43,778 bases of DNA, taken from positions 1-43,778 of the forward strand of contig MHBL01000068.1 of the NCBI GenBank assembly GCA_001803235.1, written 5' to 3'. This stretch comes from Lentisphaerae bacterium RIFOXYA12_64_32 (GTDB lineage Bacteria > Verrucomicrobiota > Lentisphaeria > Oligosphaerales > YB12-FULL-65-16). Numbering within the stretch: position 1 is the first letter of the stretch; each line of letters starts with the position of its first letter. The notes below the pieces were generated by a model. The model made no database searches. It worked only from the letters and a program-made list of their open reading frames with translations, and had not been told where the DNA came from. Below, in pieces: positions 27,330 to 36,517 of this stretch. The position numbers were made by a program, and so were the translations under genes.

Positions 27330-29606
27330 TCAGAGATACTGCGTTCCGGTCACCGACGCACCCCGTGAGGGATGTCCGGCGCCCCCAGACGCGTCGCCGC
27401 CGGACTGGGACTCTTCGCTGCGATCGCCCAAGGCGCGGCGCATGGCCAGGCTGAGTTCGCGAGAACTGAACGGCTTGGACAGAAACTCCCGGATGCCCGC
27501 CTCGCGCGCCTTCTGCAGGCTGGCCGCCTGGCTGAAACCCGAGCACAGGATGATTGGCATATCCGGGCGGATGCGCAGGATCTCGTGCGCCAACGCCTCG
27601 CCGCCCATTTGCGCCATGCTTTGATCGGCCACCACAATATCGATGCTGTGGGGGGCACCCCGGATGATCGCCAAGGCTTCCGCCGCACTGCCTTTGGCGG
27701 TCACGCGATAGCCGAGCGCAGACATCATCAGCGCCCCAACGGAGCGCACCACCGCCTCGTCGTCAACGAACAGAACCCTCTCCTTGCCTTTGGGCAAGTC
27801 GAGGTACAAGTCCGCGTCCACCGACGCCGCCTGGTCCGCGCACGGCAGGTACACCCGGAACGTCGTTCCCCTGCCCGGCTCACTGTAGACCGTGATGCAG
27901 CCGCCGTGCGACGTGACAATGCCGTGCACCACCGTCAGACCAAGGCCCGAGCCCTCGCCCGATGCCTTGGTGGTGAAGAACGGGTCGAAGATGCGGTCCT
28001 GGTTCTCGCGCGAGATGCCGCAGCCGGTGTCGGACACGGACAAACGCACATACGGGCCGGGCGGTACGTTCACGTGCAGGTCCCGCTGCGCTTCCTCGAC
28101 GACCACATTCTCGATCGCCAACTCCAGCACACCGCCGGCAGGCCGCATGGCGTACTCCGCGTTGATACCGAAGTTGACGATCACCTGATGCAACTGCACC
28201 GGGTCGGCCACGACAGAGTCGTTCAACGCCGAAAGATGCTGGCGGATCACGACCGCGGCCGGGAACGACGCCCGCAGCAACTTTGCCACCTCCTTGACGA
28301 TGGGGATGAACAGCACCGGCCGCCGCTCCTGCTCCGGCTGCCGCCCCCACGACAGAACCTGGCCCACCAGGTCTCGGGCCCGGTTCCCCGCGGTCATGGC
28401 CTCGCGCAGGTAGTCCCGCGACGGGTGGTCCTTGGGCAGGTCGACGCCAGCCAGTTCCACGTAACCCATAATGCCCATCAGAAGGTTGTTGAAGTCATGG
28501 GCCATGCCTCCGGCCAGAGTCCCCAACGCCTCCATCTTCTGGGCCCGGCGGATCTGGGCCTCGAGCTTCGCCACGGCTGTCACATCGTGTTTGACGGCCA
28601 CGTAATTGACGATCTCCCCGGCCGCGTCGCAGACCGGCGAAATCGAGCAGTCCTCTTCGTACAGCTCACCCGACTTGTGGCGGTTTGTCAGACGCCCCCG
28701 CCAGGTCTGCCCGCGCGCAATCGTATTCCACATCTGCTCGTAAAACGCAAGTTCGTGCTTGCCGCTCTTGAGAATGCGGAATGTCTTGCCCAGCGCTTCG
28801 GCGCAGGTGTAGCCGGTCACGCGATCAAAGGCCGGGTTGACGTACTGGATCGTTCCCTGCGGATCGGTCACGGCCACAATGTCCGACGCCTGTTCCACGG
28901 CTGCCGAAAGGCGCCGCAACGCCGCCTCCGCCTTGCCGCGCTGCTCGATCTCACGGCGCAGTTCCGCATTGGCCTTCTCCAAGTCGGCGGTTCGTTCCAC
29001 GACCTTGCCTTCCAGCGAGGCCTTCGCCTCGCGCAACGCCCGTTCCGCCTGCCACTTGGTCCCCAGCGCCACGCTGAACTGGCGCAACTCCGAGGCGTGG
29101 AACGGCTTCTGCACGTAGAGCAGTTTGTCCGACGGCGGCACGCGCCGGGCAATCTCCGCGGGGCTCATGTCGGAAAAACCCGTGACGATGACGATGTGCG
29201 TGTCCGGAAGGATGGTCCTGATCTGCGCCGCGGCCCACACCCCGTCCGGCCCGGGCGGCATGCGCACGTCGATGTACGCGACGGCGAACGGCTTGCCGTC
29301 CCGCGCCGCGACCCGGGCTACCTCGACCGCCTCGTCGCCCTGGCGGCAAAGCACCAGATCATAGAACGGATCGCCCGGGGCCGGGCCGTCCGCAGCCGGG
29401 GCGTTCGCCGAATCCGAGCCACCCCCGAACAGACTGGCCTCCAACGCGTGCAGCGCGTCGGGCGCATCGTCGCCCTCGCCCTTCACGGCGCCCACCAAAG
29501 CGTTGCGGTACAGGCGCCGCACATTCTCTTCGTCGTCCACGGCAAGAATACGGAAACGCGGCCGATTGGCCGATCGCCGAGTGACACTGGAATCTTTCGT
29601 CGCCAT
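27330..29606 (-). CDS. Hybrid histidine kinase, REC-PAS-HisKA-HATPase-REC
   Basis: A 758-residue soluble hybrid kinase. N-terminal receiver: acidic pair Asp24-Asp25, phosphoacceptor Asp113 ([13 protein letters not shown]), Lys167 (VQKPF). A low-complexity insertion at about 41-82 separates the acidic pair from Asp113 more widely than usual. A coiled-coil (about 186-230) leads to a PAS domain (232-345). The kinase core has His370 in [11 protein letters not shown], the N box around Asn478-Asn482, G1 DTGCGIS (526-532) and G2 GSGLGL (552-557). The C-terminal receiver has Asp615-Asp616, Asp661 (VVADQSM) and Lys711 (LSKPF). There are no membrane segments. It starts 22 bases after the stop of the CHASE4 sensor kinase on the same strand, so the two are probably an operon and a phosphorelay; no output DNA-binding protein is adjacent. 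Confidence 0.95.
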   Translation of the reverse strand: MATKDSSVTRRSANRPRFRILAVDDEENVRRLYRNALVGAVKGEGDDAPDALHALEASLFGGGSDSANAPAADGPAPGDPFYDLVLCRQGDEAVEVARVAARDGKPFAVAYIDVRMPPGPDGVWAAAQIRTILPDTHIVIVTGFSDMSPAEIARRVPPSDKLLYVQKPFHASELRQFSVALGTKWQAERALREAKASLEGKVVERTADLEKANAELRREIEQRGKAEAALRRLSAAVEQASDIVAVTDPQGTIQYVNPAFDRVTGYTCAEALGKTFRILKSGKHELAFYEQMWNTIARGQTWRGRLTNRHKSGELYEEDCSISPVCDAAGEIVNYVAVKHDVTAVAKLEAQIRRAQKMEALGTLAGGMAHDFNNLLMGIMGYVELAGVDLPKDHPSRDYLREAMTAGNRARDLVGQVLSWGRQPEQERRPVLFIPIVKEVAKLLRASFPAAVVIRQHLSALNDSVVADPVQLHQVIVNFGINAEYAMRPAGGVLELAIENVVVEEAQRDLHVNVPPGPYVRLSVSDTGCGISRENQDRIFDPFFTTKASGEGSGLGLTVVHGIVTSHGGCITVYSEPGRGTTFRVYLPCADQAASVDADLYLDLPKGKERVLFVDDEAVVRSVGALMMSALGYRVTAKGSAAEALAIIRGAPHSIDIVVADQSMAQMGGEALAHEILRIRPDMPIILCSGFSQAASLQKAREAGIREFLSKPFSSRELSLAMRRALGDRSEESQSGGDASGGAGHPSRGASVTGTQYL

Positions 29607-29628
29607 TAAGAACAGCCTCGTTCGCCCC

Positions 29629-31506
29629 TCACTCCACCGCGGGAATCAGCACGTGCAGGGTGGCGCCTTTGCCAACGCCTGCGCTTTCCGCGTGCATCCT
29701 TCCGCCCATTGCCGTCACCGTATTCGCGCACCAGTGCAGGCCGATCTCCGACCGGCCGCCGAGCTTCGTCGAAAAATCCCGGGCAAAGAGCCGCTTCAGA
29801 CCTGCGTCGTCAATTCCCTGACCGCTATCCCGAATCCGGACATGGACCATGGCCCTGCCATCCGGTGCGTCTTCCGCCTGGGCTGCGATGCAGACCTGCT
29901 TCTCAGCCGCCCCCCCCGCTTCATGCACCGCCTCACACGCATTCCGCACCACAGCGGCGAACACCTGCGCCAGCGTCACCCGTTCAGCCATGACCCGGGG
30001 TGCGGCGGCAACCGCCGGATCGATATCGATCCGCACCCCGCCACGCACCGGCGCCGGCACCATCCGCAACGCCTCGTCAATGAGGTCCTGCAGGGACAGG
30101 GTTTCGACGGTACGGACCGCCTGCGCGCGGCTTTCCTGTTCCGCCAGCAACGACTCGACCTCCGACAAGCCCTGTTCAATCTGGCTCAGGTCGTCCCTGG
30201 CCCCCGTGACCATTTCCTTCGTCCTGTCCGACGCCAGGCACAGATACTGAACCAGCGCGCCTGTGCGCCCCTCTGCAGGCGTGGAGGTGCGCAACTCGCC
30301 GGCCGCTTTCTGCATCGGCTCGAGAGGGACCTCGGTCAGGCGGCGCCGCAACTCGTCAGTGCTCTCCGTAATGGGGTTAAGGGCGTTGCGCACATTGTGC
30401 AGCACGGTAGAAGCCATTTCCGCAACACCGGAGTAATACGACTGCTCGAGCAGTCGCTGCCGCGCCTCGGCCAGATGCTCGACCATGCGGTCGAAGGCAC
30501 GGCCCAACGCACCCATCTCGTCGGCCGACGTCAGGTTGACCCGGCGCGAGAGGTCGCCGCTGTCGCCGATGCCCACCGCCTGTGCGGTCAGGCGCGAAAT
30601 CGGGTTGAGAACCGCACGCTCCAAGAGCACGAAAAGCAGCACCAGCACGCCAATACCCAGTCCAGCCACCAACACGAGGAAGATCCGCACCGTCGCCACA
30701 CCGTGCTGGTAAATATCCTGCGGTTGCTCGACTCGGACCAGGAGGCACGGAGCGCCGTTCAGACCCTTCAGTTCGGAAAACCCCACAATGGTCTTCGAGT
30801 TGGGCGTTTCCACCACGACCGGCTCTTGCGCCAACCGCGCGTGCACACGGGCAATGTCGTCGGAGAGTGCGCCGGCGTCCAGGCGCGTAATCGTCACCGA
30901 GGCCTGGACGCGCTTCGCCAGTTTCTCGATCTCGTCCTCGGTGAGGTACCGGCCCATGATCAGGGTGCCCTGCACCGGCCCCACGTACTCGTTCTTGCAG
31001 ATCGGGCCGACCGCCACCAGCGCCGGCCCTTCCGGCGCCAGCACGATGCCTCTCTTGACGTCTTTCGTGTCCCGGTGCGTCATCAGCGCCGGGTCCGCGG
31101 TGATCAATCCGATCAGCGCTTCCGAGGTAGCCACCGTCTTGCCCTCGGCCAAGTCGACAAACTTGGCCATAACCACGCGCTTGTCCAGCGCCAGGTACAC
31201 GATGAAGTTCAGCCGAAGGTTGACGAACGCCGAGTCCGCCAGGTTGCGTTCAACGTACGCGGGGTTGGCGTCCTGCACGAACTTCCAGGTGTCCGTCCAC
31301 GCCCCCCATTGGCCGACCGTCGAACGAATCGCGGTCACATCGTCCTCGATGGCGTTGGGCACGCGGTCCAGGTTCCGTGTTACGCGTTCCTGCTCCAGGC
31401 GTGCAAAACTGCCCAGGACGATCGTCTGGGTCACCAGAACGAGGACGGCCAGGGTCAGCACGTACGCGGCAGCTACCGCCAACAGAACCTTGCGTTGCAG
31501 CGTCAT
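29629..31506 (-). CDS. Membrane sensor histidine kinase with CHASE4 and HAMP
   Basis: A 625-residue inner-membrane kinase. First membrane helix at about 7-31, then a large extracytoplasmic CHASE4-type sensor domain (about 50-265) with the typical GQWGAWTDTWKFV start and LNFIVYLALDKRVV core, second helix at about 273-297, HAMP linker (298-350) ending in SADEMGALGRAFDRMVE. The dimerisation box carries His370 in ASTVLHNVRNALNPI, the variant H box found in non-classical kinases; the ATP-binding domain has Asn522 (VVRNACEAV) and DSGQGI (560-565). The ligand of CHASE4 domains is generally unknown. It is the promoter-proximal gene of a two-gene unit with the hybrid kinase. The start at 31506 gives a properly placed first membrane helix. 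Confidence 0.93.
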   Translation of the reverse strand: MTLQRKVLLAVAAAYVLTLAVLVLVTQTIVLGSFARLEQERVTRNLDRVPNAIEDDVTAIRSTVGQWGAWTDTWKFVQDANPAYVERNLADSAFVNLRLNFIVYLALDKRVVMAKFVDLAEGKTVATSEALIGLITADPALMTHRDTKDVKRGIVLAPEGPALVAVGPICKNEYVGPVQGTLIMGRYLTEDEIEKLAKRVQASVTITRLDAGALSDDIARVHARLAQEPVVVETPNSKTIVGFSELKGLNGAPCLLVRVEQPQDIYQHGVATVRIFLVLVAGLGIGVLVLLFVLLERAVLNPISRLTAQAVGIGDSGDLSRRVNLTSADEMGALGRAFDRMVEHLAEARQRLLEQSYYSGVAEMASTVLHNVRNALNPITESTDELRRRLTEVPLEPMQKAAGELRTSTPAEGRTGALVQYLCLASDRTKEMVTGARDDLSQIEQGLSEVESLLAEQESRAQAVRTVETLSLQDLIDEALRMVPAPVRGGVRIDIDPAVAAAPRVMAERVTLAQVFAAVVRNACEAVHEAGGAAEKQVCIAAQAEDAPDGRAMVHVRIRDSGQGIDDAGLKRLFARDFSTKLGGRSEIGLHWCANTVTAMGGRMHAESAGVGKGATLHVLIPAVE

Positions 31507-31604
31507 ACCCTAACATCTCTGTTGCACCCCCCACCCCTGCCCCGCACTATAGACCGGACAAGACCTGCTGGCAACCTTGAACTCAGGGCCCGCGCAAGAA
31601 TAGC

Positions 31605-31719
31605 CGACCTGTGCAATAAGGGGAACAGGCCCCGTCACCTTCCGACAGTACCGCGGGCGGCCTGTCAGGAGGGGCTGGCCTGGGCTGACATCACATCGCT
31701 CCGCGTATTGCACAGGTCG
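31605..31719. repeat. MITE-like element with 14-bp terminal inverted repeats
   Basis: CGACCTGTGCAATA at 31605-31618 is the exact reverse complement of 31706-31719, enclosing about 87 bases without a coding sequence. It sits in the 489-base gap between the divergent sensor kinase and the Gfo/Idh/MocA gene. A related left end, TGTGCAATAAG, occurs near 20513-20523. I see no target-site duplication and no transposase gene in the window. The remainder of the gap (31720-31995) has no convincing gene. Confidence 0.65.
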
Positions 31720-31995
31720 AGAATAACTTGGCAGTTTGGCGTGGCGCCAGGCCGTCAGATTCCAGGAACGAGGGCTGAGCATATTGAAATATGCGATGGA
31801 CGAGGTGACGACCTGCCGCCAGTCACAAGTCGCGGCCGTCCAGCCCCGACACCCGGGGTTGACAATCCATGGCACCGGACCGATGTTGTGCCGTCTGATG
31901 TCGGGTTCTCCCTACACGTTCGGGACTACGCACAAGGGGAATGGATGGGGAGCCGGATAGAAAACGAGATCGGGATCAAAACGAGGAGATCCGCA

Positions 31996-33090
31996 ATGAG
32001 CGCTGCCTGTGCCTCTGAGCCCCTCCGCATTGCCCTGTCCGGTTGCGGGCATGCCGGCATGAACCACGGCCAGGAGATCGTCAAGTGCCCTGCGTGGCGC
32101 CTGGTCGCCGTCTGCGACGTGATGGCGGAGTCCGCCGCCGCGGCGGCGGCGCGGTTTGGCGGTGTTCCAGCATATACCGACTACCAGAAGATGCTCGACA
32201 CGGAAAAACTCGACGCGGTGGCGATCATCACGCCCGGCCACGTGCACGTGCCGCAGATCGTCGCCGCCGCGAAACGCGGCGTGCATGCGTTCAGCGAGAA
32301 ACCGCTCGGCATCACCGTGAGAGAGTGCCAGCGCGCCGTGGCCGCCTGCCGCAAAGCGGGGGTGCTGCTGGGCGTGACTTACACGTACCATTTCGTGTCG
32401 GACTTCCGGCGCATGCGCCAGATCGTGGACGCGGGCGAGATCGGCGCGGTACGCGAAGTGCGCTGGTTCACTCTCGGTGGCGTGCCGCAGGAACCGAAAC
32501 CGACCCCGCCGCCGCCCGTGCCCGCAAACCGGATCCTGGGCAAGATCCCGCACCTGTTCGACTGCGGCGTGCACGCGTTCGACCTCATGTGCTGGTTCGC
32601 CGGTGCGCCGGTGGTCAGCATCAAAGCCCAGGCCCTCGCCGCCGGCCCGGGCTGGGAGCCCTCGGCGGTCACAATCGTGTTCATGTACGCCGGCGGCCAG
32701 CGCGGCACGTACGAACTCGGCCCCATGACCGCCATCGCCGGCTGCGACCAAGGCCAACCGGCCATCGGCTTCCACGTTATCGGCACGCGCGGCACTCTCG
32801 CCTGGGACTTCAGGGACGGCTGGCGCACGCCGCGCGAGCAGACCCGGATCTACATCCACACCCCAGCCGGATCGCGCGTCGAGAGCCTGCCCGTCTACAG
32901 CAAGTGCCGCGACGTCCAGTATGCGGAGTTCGCACAGGCGGTCCGCGACGGCAAGCTCCCGCCGCACTGGCCGACTCCCGAGCAGGCGGTGGAAGCCACG
33001 CGCATGGGCGTCGAGGCCGTCGCCGCCGTGAAACGCGGCACGGTCTATCTGACGGAGTTCGGGAAGGCGTGCGGATGCGAAGCCCGATGA
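31996..33090 (+). CDS. Gfo/Idh/MocA family oxidoreductase
   Basis: A 364-residue NAD(P)-dependent oxidoreductase, a family acting on sugars, inositols and derivatives. The N-terminal Rossmann fold begins LRIALSGCGHAGMNHG (GxGxxG-type motif at 16-21), followed by VAVCDV with the acidic residue at the end of strand 2. The family motif EKP is at 101-103 (FSEKPLGIT). The central helix contains DCGVHAFDLMCWF, where the His-Asp arrangement HAFD is the usual catalytic region. No signal peptide is present, so it is cytoplasmic. The ATG at 31996 has GAGGAGAT six bases upstream; the open frame extends far upstream without homology. It stands alone, divergent from the sensor-kinase pair. Substrate not deducible. 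Confidence 0.93.
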   Translation: MSAACASEPLRIALSGCGHAGMNHGQEIVKCPAWRLVAVCDVMAESAAAAAARFGGVPAYTDYQKMLDTEKLDAVAIITPGHVHVPQIVAAAKRGVHAFSEKPLGITVRECQRAVAACRKAGVLLGVTYTYHFVSDFRRMRQIVDAGEIGAVREVRWFTLGGVPQEPKPTPPPPVPANRILGKIPHLFDCGVHAFDLMCWFAGAPVVSIKAQALAAGPGWEPSAVTIVFMYAGGQRGTYELGPMTAIAGCDQGQPAIGFHVIGTRGTLAWDFRDGWRTPREQTRIYIHTPAGSRVESLPVYSKCRDVQYAEFAQAVRDGKLPPHWPTPEQAVEATRMGVEAVAAVKRGTVYLTEFGKACGCEAR

Positions 33091-33340
33091 CCGTTTGCAG
33101 CAGCAGTTGCGATGGCACACCCACCGGAGCTGGAACCAGCGACCGCATCCGGGGCGGTCCACCGGCGGAGGGCATGCAACGCGAACCGTGACGAGACGGC
33201 GGGCGATCTCAACGGCGCACTGGTCGCCCAGTGGCTGCGTCACTTTCGCTCCCAGTCGCCACGTCCGCCGAAAGGCGAGCAGAACGAGTGCCGGCGGGCG
33301 CCAATAACGGCCTGCTGGCACTGGAAGAAGACACGCCCGG

Positions 33341-35281
33341 TCACCGCAGGTCCTGGGGTGGCTTGTCAGGCCTGGGGATGCGGCCGAGGTAGCGGTCGGC
33401 GTGGACCAGGCACATCCTGCGGAAGAAGAGCAGGATCGCGGTGTGCCAGACCAGCAGTCCGAGGAAGAGCGGTGCGGTGATGCGGCCGGCCTGCCCCATA
33501 TCCGTGAGCGCCAACCACGCCAGGGGACTGTGAAACGCGGGTTGCCAGCCCCCGACGTAAGACCAGCCGTTCGGGATGGCAAGCAGCACCGGCAAGAACG
33601 CCCAACCGGCCAGCCACGGCAGGGTGTTCCACGCGACCAGCACAGTCAGGATGCTCACCACGGCGTGTTGCCGGTTCCGAACGTTCAGACCAATCCACAT
33701 CGCGACCCAGGCAAACATGGGCACGGTCACCACGCCGACCAGCAGGGTCCCGAGCAGCGCGTCGAGCCCGCCGGCGGCCCACCAGTCGGTGACGCATGGG
33801 GCATAGAACGGTGCCCGGCCAGCCCAGGCATCGGCGAGCAGCAGGCCCGGGAACAGGGCGGCCACACCCAGGGCCCGCCAAGTGCGGCCCACCGGAATCC
33901 GGCGCCACGCCAGGATGCCCAGCCAGGTGACCAATCCCACAATGACGAGCGCCAGCGGCAGTGGCACCACGCGCAGGAAGGTCACGAACCTGGCACGACT
34001 CATCTCGCCCCGGGCCTCGATCAGCAGCAGCAGGCACAGCCCCGCGTAGAACACGCACGCCAGGCGCCAGGTGCCGTGCATCTTCTGCCGCACGATGTCG
34101 CGGCCGCTGAGCGGTGTGACGAGCAGGACATCCAGCGTCTGCCGCGACCGCTCCTCCAGTACGGTGGTCACAGCGGAGGCACAGACCGCCAGCACCGCGA
34201 GGACAAACAGCAACCCGCCCAAGGCGGCCATGGTCGCCGAGTGTCCGCTCCTCTGCAGTGCGGTCTGCGCCAGTTCCAGAGGGAACTCCGCCACCAACAG
34301 GGGGAAGGCCAGGAACAGGAAGAGCCGGATCAGGTCCTGCGTCTTGGAGAACGTCCGCTTGTTCTCCTCGAGCCAGGCGACCGGCTCGGTCCGCGGCAGC
34401 CTGGACTTGACCGGCACCAGAGCCGCTTCCGCGTTCAGGAAACCCCAGACGTGCAGGAACGGGTTCCGCCGCCGCGGTCCGGCCGCACGCGGTGCGGCGA
34501 CTGCGCGCCAGGCGAGCCACAGGAAAAGCAGCGTCGAGATGAGGACTGGAATGCTGCGCAGCAGCAGCAGGCGCGGCGACGACGCATCCGTCCCGCCAAG
34601 GCCCGGTACCGGCACCAGGACCAACAGCATGGCCTCGTTCCACGGCAAGGCGGTGCCCCGCGTGGGCACCAGCGGTTTGACCAGGGACAGCGCCAGCGGC
34701 ACGCCGTAGAACAGGGCGCCCGCGAGGTACGCACCGATCCACGCGGTCAACAAGCTGTCGCAGACGGCCGACACCAGAATGGCCAGTGCGCCCACGTGCA
34801 GGCAAGCCAAGAACAGGAACAGCACCCCGCACCACAGTGACGCCGTCGAGAACCCGCCCAACGAATAGGCCAGGGCCAGCAGCGGCATGGACGCCAGCAG
34901 CATGGTGAACATGGGGATCAGCCGCCCGACATATTTCTGCAGCAGGATCTCGTGCGCCCGCAGGCCGGTAAGCCGCAGCAGGTCCAGCGTGCCGCACTCC
35001 CGCTCGTAGGCAATGGCGCCGGCCATGGACGCGGGCAGGACGAGACAAATGGTCACAAACTGAACCAGCAGCAGGGCGCGCAGCACGACCTCGCCGCCGC
35101 CCAGCATCTGCGCCGGCCCCGCACCGAGGTTCCCCGGCAAGTACGTGACGAACAGGAAGAAGCACCCGGCCAACCCCAGCGCGTACAGGGCGCGCTGCGT
35201 GTACAACCGCCGCCGGCTGGATTGCTCCCGCAACTCCTTCGCGAGCAGGGGCCAGAATTGTGCTGGGAGAAGGTGTTTCAT
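33341..35281 (-). CDS. ABC-2 type transporter permease
   Basis: A 646-residue integral membrane protein. It has an N-terminal cytoplasmic segment (FWPLLAKELREQSSRRRLYT, the start typical of ABC-2 permeases), then groups of membrane helices, including a hallmark ERECGTLDLLRLTGL motif, and a second permease-like half with EERSRQTLDVLLVTPLSG, the same coupling motif. The duplicated E-R-x-x-T-L-D pattern suggests a fused pair of permease halves. It is the last gene of a three-gene minus-strand operon with the ATPase and an accessory membrane protein; together they should form an exporter of unknown substrate. The ATG at 35281 begins the conserved part, but an in-frame GTG at 35350 overlaps the end of an open frame continuing from the ATPase gene (see findings). 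Confidence 0.88.
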   Translation of the reverse strand: MKHLLPAQFWPLLAKELREQSSRRRLYTQRALYALGLAGCFFLFVTYLPGNLGAGPAQMLGGGEVVLRALLLVQFVTICLVLPASMAGAIAYERECGTLDLLRLTGLRAHEILLQKYVGRLIPMFTMLLASMPLLALAYSLGGFSTASLWCGVLFLFLACLHVGALAILVSAVCDSLLTAWIGAYLAGALFYGVPLALSLVKPLVPTRGTALPWNEAMLLVLVPVPGLGGTDASSPRLLLLRSIPVLISTLLFLWLAWRAVAAPRAAGPRRRNPFLHVWGFLNAEAALVPVKSRLPRTEPVAWLEENKRTFSKTQDLIRLFLFLAFPLLVAEFPLELAQTALQRSGHSATMAALGGLLFVLAVLAVCASAVTTVLEERSRQTLDVLLVTPLSGRDIVRQKMHGTWRLACVFYAGLCLLLLIEARGEMSRARFVTFLRVVPLPLALVIVGLVTWLGILAWRRIPVGRTWRALGVAALFPGLLLADAWAGRAPFYAPCVTDWWAAGGLDALLGTLLVGVVTVPMFAWVAMWIGLNVRNRQHAVVSILTVLVAWNTLPWLAGWAFLPVLLAIPNGWSYVGGWQPAFHSPLAWLALTDMGQAGRITAPLFLGLLVWHTAILLFFRRMCLVHADRYLGRIPRPDKPPQDLR

Positions 35282-35381
35282 GGGCGACTGGGGTGCACCG
35301 AGTTCGGTGACCCGCGTCGGGGCGCAGTGCACCCACGGAGCACGAATCACCAGACCTGCATCAACCGACCTTCGACTCCCC

Positions 35382-35444
35382 CGATTCCCTCGATTTCCTC
35401 GATTTCCTCGATTTCCTCGATTTCCTCGAGATCTTCGACTTCTT
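35382..35444 (-). repeat. Nonamer tandem, (CGATTTCCT)n
   Basis: Five close copies of CGATTTCCT (35382-35426) are followed by two degenerate ones. On the minus strand, in the frame of the upstream ATPase gene, the units read as repeated Glu-Glu-Ile codons. The array lies in the 182-base spacer between ATPase stop and permease start. Confidence 0.85.
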
Positions 35445-35463
35445 CGAGTCTCCGACCGCCGAC

Positions 35464-36396
35464 CTACGCCGTCTTGCCTTGGGTCAACTTCATGAACGCC
35501 GTCTCCAGGTCCATGGCCTGGGGTTGGAACATGTAGATCTGCGCGCCGAGTCCATGCAGCCTGTCCGCGAGTCCAACGACGGGCAGCTTATCCTCTTGGA
35601 TCTGGATCGCCAGTCGGTCCACCTCGACGGCCACGGCCACCACGCCATCCAGCTTCCGGATCTGTTCGAGCAGTTCCGGCGTCTGGTTGGCAACCTGTAC
35701 GTGGATGACCCGCACCAGCCCCAGGGTGCGGTAGATCTCCTCCAGCGAACCCTGGGCCACCATTCGTCCGGCCTCGATGATTCCGATCCGGGTACAGAGT
35801 TGCGCCAGTTCATGCAGAATGTGACTCGAGATCAGGATCGTCTTGCCGAGGTTCTGCAGTTCCTTGAGGATTTCCCGGATCTCGATACGAGCGCGCGGGT
35901 CCAGGTTGCTGGCGGGTTCGTCCAGCAAGAGGCACTGCGGGTCGTTGAGCAGGACGCGGGCGAGACTGAGCCGCTGCTGCATACCGCGCGACAGTTCATC
36001 GATGCGGGCATGGCGCTTGCCCCCCAAGTCGGTCAGGGTCAGCACATCGTTGACCACGCGCTCACACCGGTCCGGATCGAGCCGGTACGCGGCGGCGAAG
36101 AAGTGCAGGTACTCGTTCACGGTCAGTTCGTCGTAGAGCCCCAGCACGTCCGGCATGTAGCCAATGATCTGGCGGACACGGTCCGGTTGAACCCGCACTT
36201 CGAAACCGCCCACACGCGCGCGACCGGAGGCCGGCTTGAGCAACGTGGCAAGGGCCTTGATGGTCGTGGTCTTACCCGCACCGTTCGGTCCGATGAACCC
36301 GAACACCTCGCCCTGCGGAACCTGAAACGAAACCCCTTTGACCGCCGCGGTCCGTCCGTAGCAGACCACCAGGCTCTCGATCTCGATGAACGCCAT
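35464..36396 (-). CDS. ABC transporter ATP-binding protein (ABC-2 type)
   Basis: A 310-residue ATPase driving the adjacent permease. Walker A GPNGAGKT (36-43), signature LSRGM (135-139), Walker B LLLDEP (156-161), D-loop NLDP and switch His192 (SSH) are all present. After the nucleotide-binding domain (about 1-220) comes the C-terminal domain usual for ABC-2 ATPases, ending DLETAFMKLTQGKTA. The ATG at 36396 has GGGAG seven bases upstream. It follows the accessory membrane-protein gene by 121 bases and precedes the permease. Beyond its TAG the frame stays open for 38 codons. The family includes drug, lipid, polysaccharide and gliding-type exporters, so the substrate is open. Confidence 0.94.
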   Translation of the reverse strand: MAFIEIESLVVCYGRTAAVKGVSFQVPQGEVFGFIGPNGAGKTTTIKALATLLKPASGRARVGGFEVRVQPDRVRQIIGYMPDVLGLYDELTVNEYLHFFAAAYRLDPDRCERVVNDVLTLTDLGGKRHARIDELSRGMQQRLSLARVLLNDPQCLLLDEPASNLDPRARIEIREILKELQNLGKTILISSHILHELAQLCTRIGIIEAGRMVAQGSLEEIYRTLGLVRVIHVQVANQTPELLEQIRKLDGVVAVAVEVDRLAIQIQEDKLPVVGLADRLHGLGAQIYMFQPQAMDLETAFMKLTQGKTA

Positions 36397-36517
36397 CGGG
36401 GGACTCCCTATCCGCGCCCAGTCCTGCTCGTCTCGCTCGTCATGCCACTCGCCCTCGCGACTCTCTGGACTTGTGCAGCGAGCCGGGCGCGGCGTGGTGC
36501 GCCCGGTGACATCGCCA

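Noticed and set aside
27372..29609. 745-codon plus-strand frame opposite the hybrid kinase
   Set aside because: Complementary to a well-defined kinase with all motifs; the plus-strand frame shows no domain.
31736..31960. 74-codon plus-strand frame in the 31.5-32.0 kb gap
   Set aside because: No ribosome site or recognisable domain, and it runs from a repeat end towards the next gene's leader; not supportable as a gene.
29503..31995. Upstream part of the long plus-strand frame leading into the Gfo/Idh/MocA gene
   Set aside because: It is antisense to the CHASE4 kinase. The strong GAGGAGAT ribosome site fixes the true start at 31996.
33091..33340. Short open frames downstream of the Gfo/Idh/MocA gene
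   Set aside because: Several overlapping frames, none with a start signal or a recognisable domain; treated as non-coding.
33401..34840. 479-codon plus-strand frame, Gln/Arg/His-rich
   Set aside because: Opposite an ABC-2 permease with conserved coupling motifs; composition is typical of an antisense artefact.
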